Assembly: GCA_021827245.1 (NCBI GenBank)
Contig: JAKAWN010000341.1
Coordinates: 1-7,432 of the forward strand
DNA length: 7,432 nucleotides
Source: Acidobacteriota bacterium
GTDB taxonomy: Bacteria; Acidobacteriota; Terriglobia; UBA7540
Reading direction: 5' to 3'
Of the stretch, positions 1 to 6,541 are shown piece after piece. Below the pieces are notes generated by a model, which had not been told where the DNA came from, searched no databases, and was given only the letters and a program-made list of their open reading frames with translations. The position numbers and the translations under genes are program-made. Positions within the stretch are counted from its first letter, which is position 1. Every line of letters starts with the position of its first letter.

Positions 1-759
1 TTGGTTGACCGCTTCGCCGAATAGATCCCTTTGAAACCACAGGCGAACGGCTCGGTCACTTACTCCGAGCAGTTTGGACACGCGGTGAAGGTTGTAGTTC
101 TTCGGAGCTCGCACTCTGGCTGTCGCGCCATGACTCGAAAGCATCTGGAAAACCGCTTTCGCGCTCCTTCCAAGCTTCCGAGCGATCCTTCGTGCCGGCT
201 TCTCTCCGGCGTTCCATAGCAAGTCGCCAAGTTCATCGGGCAACCAAGCCCTGGCTCTTCCAGTTGTAGTCGAGATGCCGAGTTTTCGGGCCTTGTCACA
301 GATTGAGCGCGCGCTCTTGTTGGGGTCACGCGCAAGGAGCTCTCGGACGGCGCGGCGCGCTCCCGCCCGGCCCTGACCATAATACGTCCGAAGTATCTCC
401 AAATCTTCGTCGGTCCAGATGGCCCGGTGCAGGCCGCTTCGCCGGTCTTCGTTCCTGAGTTGGCGGAGGCGAGCCCACAACTCACCGCGCTTTCGTCCTG
501 GCCATCCTCTCAGGATTTTCTCAATCGCTTCGTGAACCTCCTTGCGCCGGGCTCTCACCACGGGCAGCAAGATGGCATCTATCTCGTTGATGCCAGGGAG
601 CTTGCTTAGCGGCACCAGTGAATCGCGGCGTGGGTGTGTTCCCGGCGTACCGTGAGGCAAGGAAACTTCTCCCAGGGCCATGTCGGCTTCTTGCGCGATT
701 ACCCTAGCTACTGCCGTAATAGCTCCCTGAGACGGCGAAACGTTACACCCGAATTGCAT
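1..759 (-). CDS. Multi-HTH (Myb/SANT- or GcrA-like) DNA-binding protein, partial
   Basis: The frame is open from an ATG at 759-757 to the left edge, giving at least 253 residues with the C-terminus missing. An in-frame TGA lies just upstream at 765-763. Three DNA-binding-like units are visible. Residues about 114-162 start with WTDEDLEILRTYY and end in a KARKLGIS helix, like Myb/SANT or GcrA N-termini. Residues about 172-212 carry WLPDELGDLLW followed by ARRIARKLGRSAKAVFQML. Residues about 222-248 (LHRVSKLLGVSDRAVRLWF) look like a MerR/excisionase-type HTH. The first ~110 residues are less distinctive and basic. No strong SD precedes the ATG; a downstream ATG at 681-679 with AAGAAG ahead of it is an alternative start. 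It is divergent from the sigma factor gene. Its role is unknown; DNA binding is inferred from motifs. Proteins of this style often sit in accessory regions, so a mobile-element or local regulatory role is possible. Confidence 0.75.
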   Translation of the reverse strand, partial: MQFGCNVSPSQGAITAVARVIAQEADMALGEVSLPHGTPGTHPRRDSLVPLSKLPGINEIDAILLPVVRARRKEVHEAIEKILRGWPGRKRGELWARLRQLRNEDRRSGLHRAIWTDEDLEILRTYYGQGRAGARRAVRELLARDPNKSARSICDKARKLGISTTTGRARAWLPDELGDLLWNAGEKPARRIARKLGRSAKAVFQMLSSHGATARVRAPKNYNLHRVSKLLGVSDRAVRLWFQRDLFGEAVNQ

Positions 760-796
760 TGTTCACTCGGGGACCTCACACAGGATAAAATGGGAG

Positions 797-812
797 TTTA
801 CTCAGCAGTAAA
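797..812. promoter_or_regulatory. Inverted repeat, candidate operator in divergent promoter region
   Basis: Perfect 6-bp arms TTTACT and AGTAAA are separated by CAGC. The site lies 38 bp upstream of the minus-strand multi-HTH gene start and about 125 bp upstream of the sigma factor ATG. On the minus strand, TTTACT (812-807) followed 17 bp later by TTTATC could be a weak promoter for the multi-HTH gene, so the repeat would overlap its -35. This is a positional inference; no binding protein can be named. Confidence 0.3.
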
Positions 813-936
813 TCGTGTCCCGGCAGTGAATAGACCCAAGGCCAGGGCTGAGGGCTTCGACCTGAATGGCACTCTGGAACCTGATGTTTAAGTGCCGCGC
901 GGCGGACACCATTCACGCGAACAACGAGTACTTGCG

Positions 937-1542
937 ATGACCGGCGAGACAGACGTGCAGGAGTGGATCAGGGATCTCTGGGTTCGTTACCAGGGCCTAT
1001 TGCTCGAACTCGCCAACTACCACCTTCGCGACCGGGATCGCGCCCAAGAGGTGGTCCAAGACACATGGGTGGACTTCATGAAAAGTCTTGGCAGGTTTGA
1101 AGGGCGATGTTCGCCGAAGACTTGGCTCGTACAGATCCTTAGGCGTCGCCTCAAGAAGGAACTACGTCACATGATTTTCAGGCGGGCACGGGAGGCCGCG
1201 CTCGGAATTGAAGAGGCTTGGCGTTATCATAATCCGGGGGAAGGCGGAGCAGGTTTCGGAAGTTGGCGCGAAAACCCGGAGAGGGCATTACTCGTGCAGG
1301 AACGGCTAGAATATGCCTTGCGGGTGAGTCGCACCCTTCCGGGACGACAGGGAGAAGTATGGATTTTAAGGGACCTTTTTCAGTGGACCTCGGAAGAGGT
1401 CTCGACGGCTCTCACCATCACGCAGGAAAACCAGCGAATCTTGCTGCACCGCGCGCGGCACCGATTGAGATCGGAGATGGAGCGTTGCTTCGGGCAGACT
1501 CCAAAGGGTCAATCCCGTCGCGATGATTCTCATGACGTGTAA
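937..1542 (+). CDS. ECF-type RNA polymerase sigma factor
   Basis: This 201-aa product directs RNA polymerase to a specific promoter set in the cytoplasm. Region sigma-2 spans residues about 10-80, including RDRAQEVVQDTWVDF and FEGRCSPKTWLVQILRRRL, the typical 'A-E-x-x-Q-D/T-F...T-W-L' pattern. Sigma-4 spans about 122-180: LPGRQGEVWILRD, then TSEEVSTALTITQENQRILLHRARHRLR, the HTH that reads the -35 element. Nothing indicates regions 1 or 3, so it is an ECF (group 4) factor of ordinary length. I prefer the ATG at 937, which puts sigma-2 close to the N-terminus. An in-frame GTG at 892 would add 15 residues; neither start has a clear SD. The 3' end overlaps the anti-sigma gene by 20 bp, implying translational coupling and joint expression. 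The ECF subgroup cannot be assigned by eye. Confidence 0.92.
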   Translation: MTGETDVQEWIRDLWVRYQGLLLELANYHLRDRDRAQEVVQDTWVDFMKSLGRFEGRCSPKTWLVQILRRRLKKELRHMIFRRAREAALGIEEAWRYHNPGEGGAGFGSWRENPERALLVQERLEYALRVSRTLPGRQGEVWILRDLFQWTSEEVSTALTITQENQRILLHRARHRLRSEMERCFGQTPKGQSRRDDSHDV

Positions 1543-2215
1543 AGAACTGGAAGTCCTTACGACCGAGTATCTTGAGAATGCTCTACCCTCGCCCAAACGG
1601 CTGGACTTTGAGGCGCACCTGCAGGAGTGTCCGAACTGCCAGAAATACCTCGGGGAAATGCGGGCTTTGATCGAGGCATCACATAAGCTGGGTGGAAAGC
1701 TCAATGATGAATGGCGCACACAGGCTACCCAGACCCAAGGGGAGTTCTTTGAAAAATTGCAGGCCCGAGTGCTGAAGAAACCAAGTGCCGCGAAGGAGTG
1801 GTATCGAAAACTGTCTCCGGTGGCTGCCTTAGTGCTGGTTGTTGCGGTTATAGTCGGCGCATGGATTCATCACCGATCTGTAGTGAGGACTCCAAGGAAT
1901 CTGACGATTGACCTCAGCCGGTGGCTCACCTTGCGTGGTCCGCAACAGCCTGTGCAGAAGCCGATCCAACTCGAGCGCGCACCGCTCAATCTGGCGATTC
2001 GTCTCCCTCTGGGCAACGAACCGGGAGAATACCAAGTGGCTCTCCGGCGGGGCGGAACAACTCTTGTTACAGCAACGAGCTACGGAAAGTTTGAGGATCA
2101 CGTCACAACCCTCCACCTGAGGGTGGACTGTAGCGGTTTGAAAGCCGGCGGCTATATTCTAGCGATCCGGAAGGACAATTGGGATTGGCAGGAATTTCCA
2201 GCAGTCGTGCCTTGA
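1523..2215 (+). CDS. zf-HC2 transmembrane anti-sigma factor
   Basis: This 230-aa, probable single-pass inner-membrane protein should hold the upstream ECF sigma factor inactive. The N-terminal zinc-binding anti-sigma domain shows C6, then H32-x3-C36-x2-C39 within HLQECPNCQKYL, the zf-HC2/ZAS signature. A charged linker follows. A hydrophobic helix at about 98-115 (SPVAALVLVVAVIVGAWI) is preceded by basic residues, so the N-terminus should be cytoplasmic and the C-terminus exported. Residues about 118-230 form a predicted beta-rich domain with PGEYQVALRRG and GLKAGGYILAIRKD, a pattern common in Ig-like beta-sandwiches; it may be the sensor. The start is ATG 1523, with a second in-frame ATG at 1532; an AAAGGG stretch at 1503-1508 is a distant SD. 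The 20-bp overlap with the sigma gene is typical of sigma/anti-sigma pairs. The identity of the exported domain is not recognised. Confidence 0.88.
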   Translation: MILMTCKELEVLTTEYLENALPSPKRLDFEAHLQECPNCQKYLGEMRALIEASHKLGGKLNDEWRTQATQTQGEFFEKLQARVLKKPSAAKEWYRKLSPVAALVLVVAVIVGAWIHHRSVVRTPRNLTIDLSRWLTLRGPQQPVQKPIQLERAPLNLAIRLPLGNEPGEYQVALRRGGTTLVTATSYGKFEDHVTTLHLRVDCSGLKAGGYILAIRKDNWDWQEFPAVVP

Positions 2216-2282
2216 CCGGCAAGCCCCATGGATTAGTAGCATGAGGTTTGGTTGTTGTACTGTCTCGTGTAACTCCAGAAGC

Positions 2283-2330
2283 ATAGCTTGAATTATGGAA
2301 GCTATCGACCGACTTGCTGAATAAGTCGGT
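2283..2330. repeat. Tandem hairpin pair
   Basis: Two perfect inverted repeats lie 2 bp apart. The first has 7-bp arms ATAGCTT (2283-2289) and AAGCTAT (2299-2305) with a 9-nt loop. The second has 8-bp arms ACCGACTT (2308-2315) and AAGTCGGT (2323-2330) with a 7-nt loop. No T-run follows on either strand, so a classic intrinsic terminator is unlikely. It lies 67 bp past the anti-sigma stop and could be an RNA-processing or 3'-end structure, or an end sequence of a small decayed insertion. Confidence 0.4.
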
Positions 2331-2438
2331 ATGAAACCCCAGAGGACCAAGGGCCATGGTATAGAAGCACGGCACTTCGATATCTATTCGATCCCGGACG
2401 TAGATGGTTTGTTCGAAAAGATGAAGCGTCTGCACTAG
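2331..2438 (+). pseudogene. 35-codon ORF, possible gene remnant
   Basis: The ORF runs from ATG 2331 to TAG 2436 and its translation looks protein-like (…HFDIYSIPDVDGLFEKMKRL…). The same frame continues upstream through one TAA (2322-2324) into a further in-frame ATG at 2295 encoding MEAIDRLAE, then meets a TGA at 2289. There is no good SD. I do not recognise a family. It could be a remnant broken by a nonsense mutation, a real small peptide, or chance. Confidence 0.22.
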
Positions 2439-2460
2439 TTTTGCTTAGGAGTTAGGAGTA

Positions 2461-2595
2461 TTGATCACGAACCCCGCTGCCAGATCGCTGTTGTTTATTT
2501 TCTACCACTCTCTTATGCTTTTGTTTCGGGACCAAGCTGAGTCTGGCCACAGGAATGCTGGCGAAACTGTCCTCTCAAGTATCCGCCTCGGTTAG
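2461..2595 (+). CDS. Possible 44-aa small protein, TTG start
   Basis: A TTG at 2461 is preceded by two AGGAG boxes, at 2447-2451 (9-nt spacing) and 2454-2458 (2-nt spacing). The frame ends at TAG 2593-2595. Residues about 9-22 (SLLFIFYHSLMLLF) are hydrophobic and could form a membrane helix, with a polar tail after them. No homologue is recognised, the start codon is weak, and the length is within chance expectation. The ribosome-binding-like sequence is the only real support. Confidence 0.18.
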   Translation: MITNPAARSLLFIFYHSLMLLFRDQAESGHRNAGETVLSSIRLG

Positions 2596-2645
2596 CCCTG
2601 TGCCGCCAGCGCGACTGCATTGGTAACCCGATTCGCTTGTCTCTT

Positions 2646-3416
2646 ATGAGCCTTATTTACGTATTCGCCGCCTCCAGAATGGAGGGACAGCCAGTCGGAC
2701 GAATCGTCAGCGCAAACCTTGAAACTAGCGCTACTCCTCCCCCTGAGCCCCCGCGCTCAGGCGCCAATGAGATCGTTCTTGTCATTGGGGGAATGGGGCC
2801 AAAGAAAGCGCAAGCCAAGGCGACAGAGACGCTTGCTATCACATCTCGCCCAAGTAGTTCAAGACGGAAACCTGATGCCATCCTCATTATCGGTTTGTGC
2901 GGTGGACTGACCAGATCGCTTTCTGAAAATAAGATCGTTGCTTACACCGACTGCCTTTCGACGGAGCCCGACAAGCCCCTCCTGCAATGTTCGGCAATCG
3001 TTACCAACAAAGTGATCGAGTTCCTTCAATCACGTGGTATCTCTTGTGAGCGCGTGGTTGGTATTACGTCGCCTCGGATTGCGGTCACGAAAGATGATAA
3101 GGTTGCCCTCGCAAAACGTGGCGCGAACGCAGTTGACATGGAGAGTTACGAAATAATCGCCGTGGCGGGACAGGCGGGGATTCCGGCAGTCGCCCTTCGA
3201 GTCGTCTCCGATACTCCCGACACGAACATGCCCGATTTCAATCGTGCCCTGAACCGGGACGGGATGCTGGATGGCCGCAAAGCGCTTCGGGTCGCTCTCG
3301 CCTCGCCCATTCGGACCGCCCGGCTGCTTTCGGCCAATAAACGGGCTATGAGCCATCTGGCTAAGGCCTTAGAAATCATTCTCCCGGCAGATTGCTTCCC
3401 CAAAGGCCAACTTTGA
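2646..3416 (+). CDS. Nucleoside phosphorylase superfamily protein, HpnG-like
   Basis: This 256-aa protein has the MTAN/PNP_UDP fold pattern, an enzyme class that cleaves N-glycosidic bonds of nucleosides. An N-terminal YVFAASRMEGQPV carries E13 in the place of the catalytic base of MTA/SAH nucleosidase. IGGMG (about 47-51) and GLCGGL (83-88) are the glycine-rich substrate and phosphate loops. VDMES at 163-167 gives the ribose-binding Met-Glu pair, and D189 in VVSDTPD matches the purine-binding/acid Asp. The C-terminal layout (LNRDGMLDGRKALRVAL, then a helical LLSANKRAMSHLAKAL end) resembles hopanoid-associated phosphorylase HpnG more than bacterial MTAN. No hopanoid genes are nearby. A TTG at 2637 is in frame, but ATG 2646 places the conserved strand correctly; SD is weak. 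It is likely cytoplasmic, with no signal peptide. The substrate is not determinable; adenosylhopane, MTA/SAH or another nucleoside are all possible. Confidence 0.8.
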   Translation: MSLIYVFAASRMEGQPVGRIVSANLETSATPPPEPPRSGANEIVLVIGGMGPKKAQAKATETLAITSRPSSSRRKPDAILIIGLCGGLTRSLSENKIVAYTDCLSTEPDKPLLQCSAIVTNKVIEFLQSRGISCERVVGITSPRIAVTKDDKVALAKRGANAVDMESYEIIAVAGQAGIPAVALRVVSDTPDTNMPDFNRALNRDGMLDGRKALRVALASPIRTARLLSANKRAMSHLAKALEIILPADCFPKGQL

Positions 3417-3419
3417 AAA

Positions 3420-3474
3420 GGGCCACAAGTCCAATAATCTACGACTTTTGTCTATGGCCTCTCCTCGTTGAGGA
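3420..3474 (+). terminator. Weak hairpins downstream of the phosphorylase gene
   Basis: Arms GGCCA (3421-3425) and TGGCC (3455-3459) enclose a nested pair AAGTC (3427-3431) and GACTT (3443-3447). They begin 4 bp after the phosphorylase stop. A second short hairpin follows directly: TCCTC (3462-3466) and GAGGA (3470-3474) with a GTT loop. No clean U-tract follows, so termination is uncertain, but the position fits a transcript end or attenuator between the phosphorylase gene and the Xre-CHAT pair. Confidence 0.3.
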
Positions 3475-3568
3475 CCTTCACCTTTCCGCATCGGAGGACA
3501 TCTCAGGAAGACCAGCACGCTAATCTGCTCGTGGTGTATTTGCACGTACTGCGGCTACAAAGGAATGC

Positions 3569-3796
3569 GTGGATGAATATGCGCGTTTCTTTCAGGCACT
3601 TGGCAAGCGAATTCGCGAATTGCGCAGGAAGCGAGAGCTCACTCAGGAAGACATGATCTCTTACCATTTCTCCACTCGTCACTGGCAGCAAATCGAGTCC
3701 GGCCGGCCGATTACGGTGACGACGCTCTTGCGTGTTTGCAAAGCCTTGAAGGTTTCCATTTCAGATTTGGTGCGCGGCTTAGACAAGCAGATTTGA
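3569..3796 (+). CDS. Xre-family helix-turn-helix regulator, 75 aa
   Basis: This is a single-domain cytoplasmic DNA-binding protein. Residues about 8-68 form a lambda-repressor-like HTH: LGKRIRELRRKRELTQEDMI, recognition-helix region STRHWQQIESGRPIT, then TTLLRVCKALKVSISDLVRG. The start is GTG 3569, with AAGGA at 3560-3564 only 4 nt upstream. No other start fits, since the frame closes at a TAA at 3521-3523 and no upstream ATG or GTG is available. It is followed after 69 bp by the CHAT gene in the same frame, with the TGA at 3794-3796 as the only in-frame stop between them. It is probably co-transcribed with the CHAT gene and may regulate it, or act as its DNA-binding partner. Sequence gives no target operator. 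Confidence 0.85.
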   Translation: MDEYARFFQALGKRIRELRRKRELTQEDMISYHFSTRHWQQIESGRPITVTTLLRVCKALKVSISDLVRGLDKQI

Positions 3797-3865
3797 CCTC
3801 TTCTCTCCTCCGCTTCGCAGGGCAGACGACCCGCCGCCATCAGCTCGCAATTTCTTGAAAGTTCG

Positions 3866-6541
3866 ATGCTAAGAAGACCTATAAGCAAGGTGTTTCTCGC
3901 TGTACTTGTCGTCCTGGTTCTGGCCATCCTGGTCGACAAGCTTGCCGAAAGGCGGCAAAACTTACACGTTCAAGATGCCAACCATGTGCTAGCCGAGGCT
4001 GACAGGCTGGCCCTGCTCTTTAATTGGCCAAAAGCGGAACCGCTCTACGCTCAGGCTGAGGCCCTGTTCAACCAGTCCGGTGACAAGCAGCATGCCTTGT
4101 ACGCAAGGCTGGGTTGGATATGGTCTCAGGCTTACACAGGCGCGGCCCGGAAATATGAACCCGAAATCGCAAAAGATTTGCAGAATGCGCTCATCCAAGG
4201 GGACCAGCGCCTAGTACTTCGTTGCCTGGTTGCGAAGGCTGCCATCGAGCAAGAAAAGAACGAAGCTTCAGCACAAGACACTTGGTCAAAGATTCAGAGA
4301 GTTGCGAATGTTCTGGGCGACGAACGATGGAAAACCCGCGCGGAAGCAGAAATTGGGATCATTGCCTTCCTGGATGGGGATGTTGAGAAGGCGACAAGGC
4401 TGCTCAAAACCGCGATCCTTTCGTCATTCCTGCACGGTGATCTCGGCGCAGCCATCTATTACGTCTCCATCGTTGGAAACGGGTTCGTCGAAGAAGGTCA
4501 GCCGGAGACTGGACTTAAGTACTGCGACGTTGCACTCATGACGGCAGCCGTTACGAGAGACGCAGGTTTCCCCTTCATGGCATACGAGGGAAAGGCGCGG
4601 GCGCTGGTCGCTCTCCATCGGGAATCTGAGGCAAAGTCGGTACTTCAGAAGGCACTTGGACAAGCGCGAGCCCAGAATGCATTTGCCGCGGAGGCGCAAT
4701 TACTCATCGTGCTCGGCAAGCAGGCAAAAGCAAGTGACCGTGTCCAGGCAATCGAGTATCTGCGCGCTGCCGTTGACCTGTGCCAGAGGCGGGGGTTCCA
4801 ACACGCTTATGCCTGGGGCATGTATGAACTGGCCAAGGTATATCGTGATCAAGGTGATCTGAGGGACGCCGAGTTTTATGAGCGGTCGGCAATGGAGGCG
4901 ATGCAGGAAGTCGAGGACAAATATCATCTCCCTCTTCATCTCGCGCTGCTCGCCGAGTTGGAGAACGAGAGAGGCAACCTCGCTGCGGCTGATCGGTTAT
5001 ACAGCCGTGCCGAGGATGTAACGCAGGGCCTGCTTCTGAGTACTCCTAGCCGTCAGGTAGAAGCAGACCTGATCGCCACGATGAGTGAGGTCTATCTTGG
5101 GCATTTCCAGCTTGCCATCCGACTCCGCAACGTGAAGGAGGCATACGAGGTGCTCGAAACGGCGCGCGGTCGTTCAATCGCTGACCGTCTCCGAGGTGGG
5201 CGCGATTGGCGAAGGCAGCAGGACCCGACGACGCCGGCCGCTCGACAGGAGATCAAACATCTCCAGATCGCCCTGTTGCATGCCACCAGCCGCGACGAAC
5301 GAAGAAATTTGCTCGATAGGCTCTTTGAAGAAGAACAAGTGATAGCGCCAACCGGTCAGTCGGCGACCCGGTTCGAACAAGCTGCCCTTAAGCCCGCGCC
5401 CGCGAAGCTCAAAGCTGTTCGGCGGTCGCTCCGCGGGGACGAGACGCTCCTGGAGTACGTCCTGGGCAGGTCCCAATCCTACTGCCTTTACATGACCCGC
5501 GCTGCCGTGGGCGTTTCCGTGCTTCCGACTAGCAGAACGAAAGTAGAAGGTTTGACTCAGCGGTATCTCGAAGAAATCAAATCAAGGAAGCGAGCCAACG
5601 GTATGGGACGCCAACTCTATGCCTTGCTCCTCGCGCCCATCCCACCACGAGTTCTCAAGCAGCGGATTATTATTGTCCCTGACGGAGAGCTCAACTCATT
5701 GCCCTTCGATTCACTTGTGGATAACAGTGGGCACGTTCTCATCGATTCACACGTCGTGACCTATGCACCCTCGGCTACGGTTCTCTATCTCGTCAGAAAG
5801 TCCGCTCCGATTCGCCAGCCGATTTTGACATTCCTTGGAGTCGGCGATGTGCAATATCAGCACACGCTGCCGACGATTAGCCAGTCCAAGGTTGATTCAA
5901 TTACAGGCGGGCAGAGCAACTCTCCCTTCGACCTCGCGGGAAATCCCCTCCAGAATCTCCCGAAGACCCGGGATGAGATCGTGGAAGCGGCCAAGATTCT
6001 CGGTCCGAAGGTCGTGGAGTTATTGGGAGACGATGCCACCGAAGCTGCATTCAAGGCTGAACCTCTTGATCAATTTCGGATCATCGATATTGCGGTGCAC
6101 GGAATCGCCAGTAAGAAGTATCCCCAGCGGTCGGCCCTAGTTCTGGGCGAGGACTCGAAGAACCAGGATGACGGGCTGCTTCAAACCCGGGAGATACGGG
6201 GTCTGCGTCTCCGCACAGACTTGGTCGTTTTGTCCGCATGCGATACCGGAGAGGGCCAGTTACTAGGCGAAGAGGGCATTGCGAACTTGGAGGATGCCTT
6301 TCTTTATGCAGGGACGCGGTCTGTGCTTGCGAGTCTATGGACCGCCAGCGATGCATACACAACGGCCCTCGTGGAACACTTCTACCGCCATCTTGCTGAC
6401 GGTCAAGACGAAGGAACAGCGTTGCGAGAGGCAAAGCTCGACCTCATTAAGGAATTCGGCAGTGAGGCCGTTCCATTTTATTGGGCGGGGTTCAATATGG
6501 TAGGTGATGCCTCAACCGCAGCCGTTTCTCACGCAAGATAA
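3866..6541 (+). CDS. Membrane-anchored TPR-CHAT (caspase-like) protein
   Basis: This 891-aa protein begins with a basic MLRRPISK and a hydrophobic helix at 9-23, with no obvious signal-peptidase site, so it is probably a membrane anchor. Residues about 35-430 are helical repeats of TPR type, for example AEPLYAQAEALFNQSGD, GDVEKATRLLKTAI and GNLAAADRLYSRAED. A charged linker leads to a CHAT domain at about 520-885: GDETLLEYVLG, IIIVPDGELNSLPFDSLVD, TRDEIVEAAKIL, the AVHG motif with H745, LSACDTGEG with C792, EGIANLEDAFLYAGTRSVLA and PFYWAGFNMVGD. H745 and C792 form the caspase-like dyad, so it should be an active cysteine peptidase. The start is ATG 3866, with GAAAG at 3857-3861 as a weak SD. 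Known CHAT proteins (Csx29, bacterial gasdermin-associated proteases) cut partner proteins after a trigger. Here the likely partner is the nearby anti-sigma factor, which is inference. Confidence 0.9.
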   Translation: MLRRPISKVFLAVLVVLVLAILVDKLAERRQNLHVQDANHVLAEADRLALLFNWPKAEPLYAQAEALFNQSGDKQHALYARLGWIWSQAYTGAARKYEPEIAKDLQNALIQGDQRLVLRCLVAKAAIEQEKNEASAQDTWSKIQRVANVLGDERWKTRAEAEIGIIAFLDGDVEKATRLLKTAILSSFLHGDLGAAIYYVSIVGNGFVEEGQPETGLKYCDVALMTAAVTRDAGFPFMAYEGKARALVALHRESEAKSVLQKALGQARAQNAFAAEAQLLIVLGKQAKASDRVQAIEYLRAAVDLCQRRGFQHAYAWGMYELAKVYRDQGDLRDAEFYERSAMEAMQEVEDKYHLPLHLALLAELENERGNLAAADRLYSRAEDVTQGLLLSTPSRQVEADLIATMSEVYLGHFQLAIRLRNVKEAYEVLETARGRSIADRLRGGRDWRRQQDPTTPAARQEIKHLQIALLHATSRDERRNLLDRLFEEEQVIAPTGQSATRFEQAALKPAPAKLKAVRRSLRGDETLLEYVLGRSQSYCLYMTRAAVGVSVLPTSRTKVEGLTQRYLEEIKSRKRANGMGRQLYALLLAPIPPRVLKQRIIIVPDGELNSLPFDSLVDNSGHVLIDSHVVTYAPSATVLYLVRKSAPIRQPILTFLGVGDVQYQHTLPTISQSKVDSITGGQSNSPFDLAGNPLQNLPKTRDEIVEAAKILGPKVVELLGDDATEAAFKAEPLDQFRIIDIAVHGIASKKYPQRSALVLGEDSKNQDDGLLQTREIRGLRLRTDLVVLSACDTGEGQLLGEEGIANLEDAFLYAGTRSVLASLWTASDAYTTALVEHFYRHLADGQDEGTALREAKLDLIKEFGSEAVPFYWAGFNMVGDASTAAVSHAR

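Larger units (their letters stand above)
2216..2645. other. Intergenic region with hairpins and weak short ORFs
   Basis: These 430 bp separate the anti-sigma gene from the phosphorylase gene. No ORF here matches a family I recognise. The region holds two adjacent hairpins (2283-2330), a short protein-like ORF directly after them (2331-2438) and a 44-codon ORF with doubled AGGAG (2461-2595), each listed separately. The stretch from about 2460 to 2530 is visibly more AT-rich than the flanking genes. No convincing terminator with a U-tract or sigma-type promoter was seen. Confidence 0.6.

Noticed and set aside
60..485. 141-codon minus-strand ORF in another frame
   Set aside because: It is a shadow of the multi-HTH gene, which is open in a different minus frame from 759 to the left edge and shows clear HTH motifs; this ORF shows none.
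876..880. GGAAC as an ECF-type -35 element for autoregulation of the sigma gene
   Set aside because: The bases 16-17 bp downstream (GCGCGG) do not look like an ECF -10, and the motif is not repeated upstream of the phosphorylase or CHAT genes.
634..891. 85-codon plus-strand ORF ahead of the sigma gene
   Set aside because: Half of it is antisense to the multi-HTH gene, it has no recognisable motif, and it occupies the likely promoter region.
1366..1719. 117-codon minus-strand ORF across the sigma/anti-sigma overlap
   Set aside because: It is antisense to two well-supported genes and has no family motif.
2103..2435. 110-codon minus-strand ORF after the anti-sigma gene
   Set aside because: It partly overlaps the anti-sigma gene, has no recognisable domain, and reads through the hairpin pair.
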